A stretch of 64,000 bases of DNA, from positions 310,001 to 374,000 of the forward strand of contig NW_026516213.1 in NCBI RefSeq assembly GCF_025602895.1, in the 5' to 3' direction. Source of the DNA: Polychytrium aggregatum. Its lineage: Eukaryota; Chytridiomycota; Chytridiomycetes; Polychytriales. Below the pieces are notes generated by a model. That model saw nothing but the letters and a program-made list of their open reading frames with translations. It did not search any database and was not told where the DNA came from. Below, piece after piece: positions 36,701 through 45,732 of this stretch. The position numbers and the translations under genes are program-made. Position 1 is the first letter of the stretch. Each line of letters begins with the position of its first letter.

Positions 36701-38379
36701 ACTGAATCTCGGTGTTTGGGAACCTTTCCTTCGACATTCGGATGACGCTCATTGGCACGTACTCTGCGCCAAGCAGCACTCGCTTTGTCTTCATCCACTT
36801 GACGTCCGAGTTCAATGAAGTGGCGGTGCCGATAACGAGCTTCATGAATGAAGGAGTCTGTGAAAGAATGATATCATTAGTGTGGGCGATATGCTTCATT
36901 ATACGCTGGAATGTCTGTTGCTTACCAGAATCACGTAGGCGACGCCGTCATCCAGGATTTGGGCAACGTTCTTTGCTTTCTCAACTGTGTTGAACGTCAA
37001 TTCGGGAATCCACACGGATCCTCCAAGATTCAGTGCACTGAGCAAAATACTAAATGTTGCCACGAATGCTGGGGTCTGAGAGGAGTCAAATGTCAGTAAA
37101 CCCACTTTGAGCTCGGATCAATGGGATATTTGATGTCCTGTATCCTAACCTGCAATATCCCGGCGCTGCTCTTCAGCACTCCGATTGAGGTTCGAATTGT
37201 GATTGCACCAGTGTGTGGGAACTTGAACCTGCAACAATCAACATCAAGCACAGAAGGATTCAGTCAACGAGTGGTGATGTGATCACTTGTGAATGTGAAC
37301 AAGCATCAGGCGCGACACAGCATCAGGTGCGACACAGGATCAGAAACCACAGGGAACTCACGACTTGGGGATGCCTGTGAGAGCGACGAGGAGCCAGGAT
37401 GCAGGACGAAGGAGTCGGGTTGTGGGTTGGATGTGCATCGTCAGCGTATCACTTTCCACATTCACCACACTCACCATCTTACTCTACTCACCACTGCACC
37501 ATCTGCTTTGCTGCTGGACCATCACGCTCGACCACCCCACATACCGGTTGTTCCAGAGGTGCACTGGATGGTGACATAATCATCAAGGGGCTCACAGACT
37601 TCGAGAGACGGGGGTGGGACGTTGTCCAGCACAGGGAACGTGGTGGCATCGACCAATGTCACTCCAATGGTGCGGCCAGGCTTGGTGTGGTGGTAGAGGA
37701 TGTACTTGATGGAGTGTCTGCATCGATTGGAGTCAAGGTCGAGTCAGGTTGAGCACAGAGGTCTCTGGGATGTCAATCTCCTGAGACACATGCGAGACCA
37801 GCACAAGGACAAACCTCTCGCACAGAGCCTTGCGAACAGCGGCAGGGAAGTTGAGAGCGAGGTTGAGTGTTTTCCTGGGTGGCAACAAGGGACAGATGAG
37901 ACTCGATCCTGGTCATGGCATGGACAAAGGCCGGTCATGTCATGCACAGGCAGACTGACCAGACCAGACCAGACCAGACCAGACCAGACCAGAGATACTC
38001 ACTTGCCCAGCATCCACACAGCAAGCGAGAAGATCACCCAGCTGGCTTCGGCCTCGCAGAAGGTGCCGATGACCTCGTGGTCGTCGTCGTTCCAGCCAGG
38101 GAGAGCCTTGAGAGCCTGGGCGACCGAGTACGCCTGCTTCCACACACGGAGATAGCTGAGCCGCTCCGAGATGCCGCTCTCGTAGGTGTTGATTAGGAGG
38201 GCATCGGGCTCGTCGCGGGCAGTGTTGACGAGGCACTCGACGGGATGGAGCCAGGGGCCAAAGGGATCGGGCTGAGAAGGGAATGTTGGCTGTTGGGAGA
38301 CAGGGGTCTGCGAGGAGACATCTCGGTCGTCGACCGGGTCTGCGGACCCTCCAAAACAACAGGAGATGGCCCTGAGCAT
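33797..38379 (-). CDS. Adenylate-forming reductase (A-PCP-thioester reductase, NRPS-like)
   Basis: Multidomain enzyme of the Lys2/NRPS-like type: activates a carboxylic acid as AMP ester, loads it on a carrier and releases it reductively (usually as aldehyde) with NADPH. Start at ATG 38379 (MLRAISCCFGG) in the exon that enters the A domain (SERLSYLRVWKQAYSVAQAL). A-domain signatures are spread over small exons: IQCTSGTTG (A3), AYGSSEVQS (A5), then VVGR spliced to FDQKIKVNGVYVDL (A8 region). The carrier has its phosphopantetheine serine in GGVGFDSLSIGRL. The reductase begins GIVLTGATSFLGAFLI (NAD(P)-binding) and holds GGYSQTKWVSEQL (Tyr-x-x-x-Lys). The C-terminal exon ends VRPFTRTGRH. Introns carry four different microsatellites. 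The product is unknown; alpha-aminoadipate reductase is possible, but the A domain looks too divergent to assume it. Confidence 0.85.
34149..34220. repeat. (TGAG)18 microsatellite at an intron acceptor
   Basis: Eighteen uninterrupted 4-base units. On the gene strand this is (CTCA)n ending in CACAG, so the repeat itself forms the pyrimidine-rich stretch before the acceptor of the last exon of the reductase gene. Confidence 0.95.
34648..34790. repeat. CACCA/CATCA-type minisatellite in a reductase-gene intron
   Basis: Overlapping repeats built from CACCACATCACACAC and CACCACATCAC units. They lie next to the donor side of the intron that follows the exon ending IAGDSGYGG. Confidence 0.85.
36147..36184. 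repeat. (GAGGTGT)5 microsatellite in a reductase-gene intron
   Basis: Five exact 7-base units immediately beside the splice acceptor of the exon beginning FDQKIKVNG. Confidence 0.92.
37957..37993. repeat. (AGACC)n microsatellite in a reductase-gene intron
   Basis: About seven 5-base units next to the donor that follows WVIFSLAVWMLGK. This is the fourth distinct microsatellite lying at a splice boundary of this gene. Confidence 0.92.
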
Positions 38380-39698
38380 GCCGGGGTTGGGATGGAAGCG
38401 ACAAAGGTGCCGATACCAAAGCCAGATGAGGGCAGGGGAGCGAGGAGGGAGCCGAAAGGGCGAAACGAGACAACGACGGCGAGGGGAAAGGGCGAGGGGA
38501 GCGCCTTTTGTCGGTCTGGGCAGCCAGGAGATGGCGGCTTGGTCTGGCTGCTTGCCAGATTGCATTGAGCGAGTGCTCGTGCTTCCTCTCGAGCTGCTGA
38601 GTCTGCCAGCGTGACCGGCTCTGTGCTTGGGCGGTGGGTCTGGCTGGTTGTCCCTCGATGCTGTGCTGTTGCCTCGCCCAGCAAGCTGCTTGCAAATCCA
38701 CTGTTCAGCCAGCGAACAGTTCACTCGGTGGGAACACATGGGCAAGTTTGACACCCTTTGTTCGCTGTTTGTGTCTGGCTGGCGGATATTCATTGTGGCC
38801 ACCACAGCACAAATCGCACCACCCCTCGCCCAGCACAACAACAAACCCCTGTCCTTGGGCCAGATCGCAGAGCTCAGACCAGACCCGGCATGCTCCCTTT
38901 GCTGCGGCCGTCGTCGCCTGCTTCCGTGTTGATCGCAAGTTCATCTGCGGCTCGTTCGAGTTGCGGGCCTGCCTTCAGCATCGCGAATCAGCACGTCTCG
39001 GCGTCTGACTGACACAGTATCCAGCAACACCCTCTATCAGCTTCATGAACACTCCGGGTATCTTGCCCCACAGGGAACCCATGTCTGGTTGGCCCTACTG
39101 CAACGGTCTGGTTGATCGAGCCCGCATTGTCATGGGCCTTCTCTTTCCACTCGAGATGTTGTGTCCTTTTACCCTCGGATCACTTTGCGGCCGGATCGCC
39201 GGCCAATACACTCATGGGCAAGTGTCCTGTCCAAGAGCATCTTCTTCAGCGACTGGCCAGGTTTGTCTGTTGCCCCCCCCCTATGAGAGCCGCTTCATTG
39301 CCCTCGTGGGTGCCTTGACTTGTCTAGGCCCTTCCAGAGGTCTTACCCAAGATGCATCGCTGGAGGCCCCACCATCGTTCCAGCTGGACATGGAGGGACA
39401 TGGCTCCGAGCAGCAGCGGCCACACCCGATCAGACAACACCCAGGAAGACAAGCCCAAGTGGAACAATCAAGACCTACAAACCAGTGCAGCTGCGTCGTT
39501 TATTCGCTCAGGTGCCCTGGTATCCCCCCTTGCGGACTTGATGGCGCTTGCTTACTCTGCTATTCGTGGGTTACCGGTCCACACCAAGGCGGGTGGACGA
39601 GATTTGTGCGGATGGTGAGTCGTCCGAAAGGTCTGGCCCTTCGCAGGAACGCAAAAAAAAATACAATGAACAGGAAAATGGGTTCGTCTGTGGGCTGA
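38380..39698. other. 1.3 kb with unassigned open frames
   Basis: It holds the promoter of the reductase gene. Plus-strand frames of protein-like composition exist, for example near 39010-39110 (SSNTLYQLHEHSGYLAP) and 39352-39618 (KPKWNNQDLQTSAAASFIRS). The longest plus frame is 39045-39698. They do not join into a recognisable protein by eye, and no domain is identified. A small spliced plus-strand gene is possible. Confidence 0.35.
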
Positions 39699-40200
39699 TC
39701 ACAGCTTTTGGAAGCCGCGCTTTCGGGTGCAGGAGCGGTAGACGCAGTAGGCAATGACAGCCACGCCGATGATGCAGCCAGCGATAACGGCCAGACCGAC
39801 AACAGTCAGAGACGAGTTTCCGATGCAACCAGAGCATCCAGGAGAGCTTGAGATGACTACGGCATTGTCAAGTACGGGGTGCGGTGGGTTGGTCAGCAGC
39901 AGGGACGAGCAATCGGTGTAGGGCCGATCGTGGCGGCTCAAGCATTGTGCCAGCGCAAAGATGCATGTGCAGCCGTGCGAAGGGCATACCAACGAATCCT
40001 GGAGGAGGAGGAGCATGCGAAACGACGACGACATTCGAGGGCGGCGGCGGGTGCGAAACCACAACGACTCTCGGAGGCGGAGGCGGATGCGACACCACAA
40101 CGACCCGTGCGGGCGGTGGAGGCGGATGCGAGACGACGACAACAGCGCCGCCGCCCTTGCGCTTGTACAGGCCACCGGCAGCGAGATCGATGTTGTCCAT
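39699..40200 (-). CDS. Small membrane protein with VVVVSHPPPPP repeats, two exons
   Basis: Exons 40200-39990 and 39856-39699 join in phase and give 122 aa. After MDNIDLAAGGLYKRKGGG, four near-identical units follow of the form VVVVSHPPPPPxR (copies differ in the last Pro and linker). Then come a short Cys-containing linker (SPGCSGCIGN), a single membrane span (LTVVGLAVIAGCIIGVAVIA) and a basic tail (RSCTRKRGFQKL). There is no N-terminal signal peptide. The proline runs could be extended spacers or SH3/WW/EVH1 ligands. The repeats are also regular at DNA level, so they arose by recent tandem duplication. A MITE-like Fanzor derivative begins 146 bases upstream of the ATG. No family is recognised. 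Confidence 0.65.
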
Positions 40201-40345
40201 GAGAGCAGATGCGAAACGAGCGAGCGAGCGAAAACGAGGGGCAAAGGCAGAGCAGGCGGGAGCCGTTTTATAGCTCGAGGTGGCGATGCAATGTACGGAC
40301 TGGGTCACGGGCGGTGTGGCTGGCGGGTGGCGAGGCAGGCGGAGA

Positions 40346-40757
40346 TGCAGCGATTCCAAAATGAAATGGGACACCCCGTTTTTAACCAGGACTGTGTTTT
40401 TGTTCTGGAACCTGAATACACTCACCCGCTCATCGGATTCATGGCCAAGCACAGCACCATATTGATATCGAGAAACCCCACTTTGTCCGGAGCTGTGCAA
40501 GCTGCCATACGTTGCGGGATCGAGACATCAATGCCTCAAGGAACATGATCTCGGTATGCCAGTCGATCATCGCCACAGGAGATCGGCCGGGTGTATTCAA
40601 GACCATGCTTCCCAAACCAACCAAAACCACTCGATCGCCAACCAAGACGGGAAACAATCTCACGGCTTGCTCACTGGGGCCTACAGTCAGTCAGCGGGGT
40701 TCAGACATCTGAAGCCGGAAAGTGACTGTCCCGTTTTTTTTTTCTGGATAGACTGTC
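40346..40757 (+). mobile_element. MITE-like mariner-Fanzor deletion derivative (copy 4)
   Basis: About 412 bases with both ends recognisable. The left end starts TGCAGCGATTCCAAAATGAA then ATGGGACACC, aligning over 30 bases with copy 2. The right end is TGTCCCG plus a T run, then CTGGATAGACTGTC, aligning with the left end of the main copy except for extra T residues. The TA borders have mutated (TG and TC). Inside is the block preceding the mariner start, then a jump to the last part of the Fanzor frame and its 3' tail. Such short derivatives with intact ends are how non-autonomous families arise. It lies just upstream of the proline-repeat gene. Confidence 0.8.
40458..40712 (+). pseudogene. 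Fanzor C-terminal fragment, zinc ribbon and RuvC-III (copy 4)
   Basis: Translation gives HIDIEKPHFVRSCASCH, then LRDRDINASRNMISV, then a tail up to the TAA-type stop at 40710-40712. The second zinc Cys pair and the RuvC-III aspartate (in RDRDINAS) are kept; everything before is deleted. The C-terminal tail is longer than in the main copy (extra KPTKTTRSPTKTG segment), as expected for another subfamily. With copy 1, it is the second copy that keeps Asp where the full-length copy has Glu. Confidence 0.8.
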
Positions 40758-41072
40758 CTTTCGGCTTCTGCCAACCATGGCTGATGCTCTCATCGGCGCC
40801 GAGCCGGGATGCGGCCAGCGAGGGGCCATCTCTTGGGGACGGTGCGATTCGCTTGGGCTGTGGAGATGCTGTATTGCCCACGCACAAGCCACACATCATG
40901 GAGCACGGCCATCACTGACAAACGTTTGGCTCGGTGGAAGCCAAGTCCCACGGCTACAAGCCCATCTTTAGCAAAACAAGAACAAACTGAAGCTGATGCA
41001 GACACCCAGTGGGCAATCCTCGCTGTCGTATCAGCCGCCGCACCAAGCGTACTCGGTAACAACGGAGCCTGG

Positions 41073-41525
41073 CTAGAAGGCGGTCTTGAGGAGGCACTGC
41101 AGCCTTTGGTTTTTCGCGCTCCCGAGTGGATAGGGATTCTTGCGGATGAGGGCGCTCAACTCCTTCTGGCTGTAGGTAACGTACTTTCCCTCGACAAAGT
41201 CGTAGATGTAGATGTTCTTGGACTTGATAAATTTGGTATACGCAGTGATGGAGTTGTTCAGGTGGCGAGTGTCGAACCGATAGAGATCACAGAGGTGCTT
41301 GAGGAACTGAAGGGTATCCATTTTCTGGTTGATGCCTCTATTGAAGGAGTCGTAGACCTTTTCTCGAAACTCCTCGATTTCGTGGCCCACAAGACGTTGT
41401 ATGCTGATAACCCGTTTGATCGCTTTGCGAATGTTGTGCTGCCGCTCGAGAGTGTAGCCGTATTCCTCAAAGACTTCGGCAATCTTTGAAAAGTCGAACA
41501 CATTGAGGTCGTCACGGCGAAGCAT
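41073..41525 (-). CDS. Hypothetical 150-aa helical protein, single exon
   Basis: An uninterrupted frame from ATG 41525 (MLRRDDLNVFDFSK) to the stop at 41073. The composition is that of a folded, soluble, charged protein with strong helical periodicity: KIAEVFEEYGYTLERQHNIRK, GHEIEEFREKVYDSFNRG, MDTLQFLKHLCDLYRFD, KELSALIRKNPYPLG. There is no signal peptide or membrane span. A TATA-like TATATAT near 41618-41624 lies about 95 bases upstream. A 226-aa plus-strand frame overlaps it, but the minus frame has more natural composition and a promoter-like element. I do not recognise the family. Confidence 0.65.
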   Translation of the reverse strand: MLRRDDLNVFDFSKIAEVFEEYGYTLERQHNIRKAIKRVISIQRLVGHEIEEFREKVYDSFNRGINQKMDTLQFLKHLCDLYRFDTRHLNNSITAYTKFIKSKNIYIYDFVEGKYVTYSQKELSALIRKNPYPLGSAKNQRLQCLLKTAF

Positions 41526-42579
41526 GGGAGGCTGGAGCAATAGTGGTGGGTGATGGTTGTAGGAAGGCTTTGATGGACCGCGACTAACGATGGCGAGGGC
41601 GGTGGGAGGAGCCGCCCATATATACGCCGACCACATCAGTGCTCGCAGCCAGGCTGCAAGCTCGATGGCGGGCTGTCGCGGTGCTCTCCGATAGCCATCA
41701 TCCAGTCGTCGCTGTGGAAACAGCTTGGAGCATTTTGGAGTGCAGAACGCGGCGGCGGTGGCTATCGGTTTCCCGCGGAATGATACCGGTGGGAGCTGAT
41801 CCGAGCGGGCTGGCTGGCTGGTTTGGGGCTGAGCGGAAGAGCAGGCGGCAATCGCGGCATCCGGCCATGAGAAGCCACTCATGGACGAGCGAGCGGCCCT
41901 GGCGCATGAGAACTCCAGGCGGCACATCCAAAGCACAGCGGGAGTCATTGCTGTTTCGGACAAACAAACCGTTGTTGGCCGCTAACCTGGTCGCTCTGTG
42001 GATGTGCATCCGAGCCGCCCGAGCCGCCAAGGGCTCTGGGACCTGTGCCTCCACAGCCGACGGTGCTTGCGGTGTTGAGTGGTGTTGGGTGGTGTCGAGT
42101 GGCAGCGTGGGATATCCCGAGTCGAGTTGCTGATCATGGACGAGTCGCCACATCGGCGGCGATGTGCTGCGCAGCGGGCTTGCTCAAGCGCGAGCACAAG
42201 ACCAGAGAGCGGTGACAGTCAGCAAGGGGCCGCAGCGCCCTGTGCGATGCGGTGGCGCTGTGCAACATTGGTGTGCGTGTGTGTGTTCCCAAGTGACAGT
42301 GCCCTTGTGGTGCGGCACACTGCGCAGCGCGTCGTCCGTGTAACGCCGCTGCACCGCCACGGTGGCACGCACGGCCACACACACACGTCGGTGCACCCAG
42401 CCCGCCCGTGTGACGGCCGCGCATCCCCAGCCCAGCCGCCTTCGTGTCCGCTGTTGGCCCGGCCTCATTGTCGTCCTGCTCCTGCTGCATCCTCTTCTGT
42501 GTCTGCGCTTGCTCCTGCATCTGCTGCTGGACTCGCCTTCTGACGAGCGCCTGGCATGCTGCCCCTCAGCCCTGTTCCG
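41526..42579. other. 1.05 kb divergent intergenic region
   Basis: Promoters for the 150-aa gene (-) and the small membrane-protein gene (+) should lie here. CA-rich and GTGTTG-type simple sequence occurs at about 42068-42100 and 42375-42390. Overlapping frames on both strands (41639-42133, 42079-42543, 42184-42780) are Arg/Ala/Cys-rich and look like GC-driven shadows. Confidence 0.4.
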
Positions 42580-43237
42580 ATGCGTCCCTGGATCGTCGCC
42601 CTGGTATCGTTTGCCCTGGGGGTGCTTGCCGCTCCGCTGCCACAGGTGCCCCGGCCCCTGAACGAGGACGGAGTGGTGAGCAGCAGAAGCTGCTTCCTGC
42701 ACAACGCATGCAAAGATCCAAGCGGCAGCGACGTTCCCATCACCGGGTCGAACAGAACAAGTAGGCTGTCTGCATCGCATCTCTGCGGCTCCGTTCAGGA
42801 TCCTCTGCGCAGCAAGTCGCCTGCGCTGGCTTTCGCTGTCTGTAGTATCGTGTACATTTCTCGGGCTGTCCTGTTCATGACTGGATCCGTTCGCCCATAC
42901 TTCTTGATGCTATTGCTGCCGAAATCATCCAGCCACAGATGCTGTCCATCCCCCGGTCGTAGCTATTGTCTAGAGCCATATCCTCACGCAATCTCTCCTA
43001 TCCTCAACCCTCGCCATCTCCCTGGCCCGTAAAGTCTTAGGCCCACAGAGCCAAGCCAGTACCTCACCCGCTGCAACACTTACATTCGTATTCCTGATTA
43101 TCGGGGTCGTCGTCATAATCAGCGCTGCCTTTCCAACACCTCCTTTCCAGAAGCAGATCCAGCTGCCTTCCGATGATGTCGAGAAGGAGGCCGACTGTTG
43201 CTACATTCTGTCCCGCCCATCTGTCGTGCATGGCTAG
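42580..43237 (+). CDS. Small type I membrane protein with signal peptide, two exons
   Basis: Exons 42580-42760 and 43041-43237 join in phase and give 125 aa. The signal peptide is MRPWIVALVSFALGVLAAPL (an upstream in-frame ATG at 42556 would add eight residues). A short lumenal part holds two cysteines (SCFLHNACKDPSGSD) and an N-glycosylation site (GSNRTS). Next come a Ser/Thr/Pro stalk, one membrane span (LTFVFLIIGVVVIISAAF) and a roughly 40-residue acidic cytoplasmic tail (LPSDDVEKEADCCYIL). The splice prediction rests on phase and on the continuity of the stalk. No family is recognised. Confidence 0.6.
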
Positions 43238-44052
43238 CCAATCCTGCGATGTGGTCCCTTGGCCGAAGATCGATCTACGATACCCTATCCCGCTGCAATC
43301 AAGGCAGATCTTTAGCACCATACGACCCCGCCTTGTCCTGCTGGCTGCAGTTTTGGCCAGAGGATCCTGTTTTTGCGGTTTACCTCGAACGCTCCCTCAC
43401 CTCTATCCATCTTCTTTGTGGCCGCCTGGCGACCAGGGCCCTGGATGCTTGGTGTCTTTGGGTCTTCCGCAGACCTTCGTGTCGCTGTGTTCCGAGCCGA
43501 GAGGAGTGCCAAGCTCGCAGCTATTGCTCCCTTCCCGATCCCTTCTTCGCCGCGCAGACGCTGGTGGGCCCTGTTGCTCCGCCACCGGCTTGCCGATATT
43601 CGCAATCGACAAGATGCGGATCGCGCAAAGTATCCTGCGGCGGGCCAGTAAACCGTTGATCGTCCTCAGAGCCCAATACATATAGCTTTTGGTTGCAACA
43701 GCGAGGCAGATCATCGCCGCAGTACCGATTGAGCCAGTTCCGGCCGTCACCCGAGGCTGCGAGAAAGGATGGCCGCCAAAGAGAGACGGGTTGTATTCGG
43801 GAAAATCAGAGAAATTCGGCTGCGGGTCTCAGTTTGGGATTATCCCGGTTCGATATTGGGCTGAGTAGGTACATATGTAAGAAGAGCATTTCGCCAAAAA
43901 GTAAGAGTGAAAAGATAACAACACTGAACCACAATGAAGGCTATTCTACTAAACATTTCGACAGAGGATCGAGGTAGAGAGTCGGGCATCGGTCCAATTT
44001 AGATCAGACCCGGCATTCCCGCCAACCGTCGAGTTGCGTTGTGTCATGGTAT
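43238..44052. other. 0.8 kb without an assigned gene
   Basis: A minus frame 43403-43750 has a plausible hydrophobic start (MTAGTGSIGTAAMICLAVAT) but no recognisable domain. The segment 43855-43985 is markedly AT-richer than its surroundings. No RNA gene or repeat is seen. Confidence 0.35.
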
Positions 44053-44658
44053 TTACGCATGGTGGGTGGGAGCGGGTTTGTGCGACTCCTTGGGGTGGCC
44101 CTGGTGCTTGGCAGAGTGAGCCGGGGTGGCCATAGGGTGGGTGTGCGGGGCGCCGCCCTGGTGCTTCGAAGTGTGGTGAGGCTTGCCCTGAGGCTTGGAA
44201 GTGTGGTGAGGCTTGCCCTGAGGCTTGGAAGTGTGGTGAGGCTTGCCCTGAGGCTTGGAAGTGTGGTGAGGTTTTCCCTGAGGCTTGGAAGTGTGGTGGG
44301 GCTTGCCCTGATGCTTCGAAGTGTGGTGGGGCTTGCCCTGATGCTTCGAAGTGTGGTGGGGCTTGCCCTGGTGAGTGTGGGTGGGAGTGTGAACGGACTT
44401 GGTCTCATGGTGGCCCCCCTGGTGCTGCTTCGAGGCAGGATGAGGGTGCTTAGCAACGGCACGCTTGCTGCGAGGATGGGGCTTGGGGCTGGGATTGGCC
44501 TCGCCGACTTTATGACTGGTGGGAGCAGGGGTGTGGTGATGCTCCGACTTGGAGACCTGTGCGCTGACATGGGTGCTGTGGGACTCGTGGGGCTTGCTGG
44601 GCTCGGCGACGGCCGAGAGGGCAAGGCAGAGAAGGACTGCAACGGCGGCGAAACGCAT
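44053..44658 (-). CDS. Secreted His/Lys-rich repeat protein, 201 aa
   Basis: Single exon with a clear signal peptide (MRFAAVAVLLCLALSAVAEP). The mature chain is almost entirely His, Lys, Pro, Ser, Thr, Gln and Gly, centred on seven tandem copies of QGKPHHTSK(P/H). Further His-rich segments flank them (KSEHHHTPAPTSHK, HTPTHTHQ, KPAPTHH). There are no cysteines or hydrophobic core, so it should be disordered and strongly basic. His density suggests metal binding (Zn, Cu, Ni) or adhesion to acidic surfaces; this is inference from composition. Plus-strand frames over it are shadows of the repeat. Confidence 0.75.
   Translation of the reverse strand: MRFAAVAVLLCLALSAVAEPSKPHESHSTHVSAQVSKSEHHHTPAPTSHKVGEANPSPKPHPRSKRAVAKHPHPASKQHQGGHHETKSVHTPTHTHQGKPHHTSKHQGKPHHTSKHQGKPHHTSKPQGKPHHTSKPQGKPHHTSKPQGKPHHTSKPQGKPHHTSKHQGGAPHTHPMATPAHSAKHQGHPKESHKPAPTHHA
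44161..44370. repeat. Seven tandem 30-bp coding repeats
   Basis: Each unit encodes ten residues, QGKPHHTSKP or QGKPHHTSKH. The four central units are almost identical in DNA, pointing to recent slippage or unequal exchange. There are no spacers, so this is not a CRISPR array. Confidence 0.93.
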
Positions 44659-45732
44659 GGTAGAGGAGGTTGGTTGGTCGGGAAGGGGCGAGAGGGGCGG
44701 GTTGGTGGTTTGGTGGTTTGGCTGGGAGAATGGATTCGGATCGGAATGGCAAACGACGGGGCGGGTGAGAATGGTCAGGGACGAGCGGTGGGAACAAGTA
44801 TCCCAGCCGCGGGCTTCTTGTGTTAATCCATCCGTCAGGCAAGGTCGCAGCGGGCTTTCTCGCCAACATCGATGCAGTTTCCGCGGTGCGCCGTGCCCAG
44901 GTCCTACCTCTCGTTTCGGAGCTTTTTAGGGACGGATCGCAGTGTACGCTTGGGCGAGTCGGGGGTGAGGGAGAAGAATCCTAAGAGCACGCGCTGGATC
45001 GTCTGGTGGTCGCAGTGCCGGCCATGGAAGCCCCGGCCGAGCCCGTTCTTTATATTCCGCAACCGAGCCTTGGCCCACTCCTGGCCGTCCCGCAGATTCG
45101 TTTCCAACCGATTGCCCGCCTTCTCGCGCCCTGCAGTTTTGGCGCGCATCCCGCCTTTTGCTTGTTTCTGCAAGATCCTCCTCCTCCTCCTCCCGGCCCG
45201 GAGCAAGGTTTTGCGCTGTTCCTCGCGGGGAGGAGATGACGGCGGCGGCGGCGGTGGTGGTGGTGCACTTCTTCTGTGGCCCACAGCCTAATGGATGTGC
45301 ACTGGATGAAATGCAGAAGGCGCGGCCGCCCTCGGACTCCCTCCAGGTGTCGACGAGTGCGCCGGCGCGGGAAAAAATGGCGCTGCTGTGTTTGCTTCCA
45401 TGTCCCGGCAGAGCAACGATCTGGTAATCTTCCCGCCAATTCGCCACGCACCAGCCCACCATAGCAACCTGGAAGCGATCTGGGCCGTTACATCGGCGTC
45501 CTCTGCGCTCGCTTGGTCCGGGGTGATAGAGCCGCAGAAGGAAGTGGCATGCCGGTCAACATGCGACTCACTGACAACAACCTGACGAGACGGAGCAGCA
45601 GTGTTCGAAATAGCACAGCAGATGTATTGCTGCCCAGTACCGGTGCTAGCGCTAGCGACCATGGCCAAGAGATCAGCCCACGGCTGCTCGTGGCGGATTT
45701 GCCCTGTCTGCTCGGCGGCCATGCACAAACCG
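44659..45732. other. 1.07 kb between the His-rich gene and POLD3, unassigned
   Basis: A minus frame 44904-45284 ends in a protein-like basic stretch (ETNLRDGQEWAKARLRN, SVPKKLRNER) and might be an exon of an unannotated gene. A proline run at its start coincides with a GGC/GGA microsatellite (45235-45262). A second minus frame (45288-45929) overlaps POLD3 in another frame. Neither is recognised. Confidence 0.35.

Noticed and set aside
40809-41489. 226-aa plus-strand open frame
   Set aside because: Overlaps the 150-aa minus gene; the plus frame looks like a reverse reading of a helical, Leu/Glu-rich protein and has no promoter-like element.
44161-44370. Regular 30-bp repeats resembling a CRISPR array
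   Set aside because: Units are directly adjacent without spacers, in frame with a secreted protein, in a eukaryotic genome.
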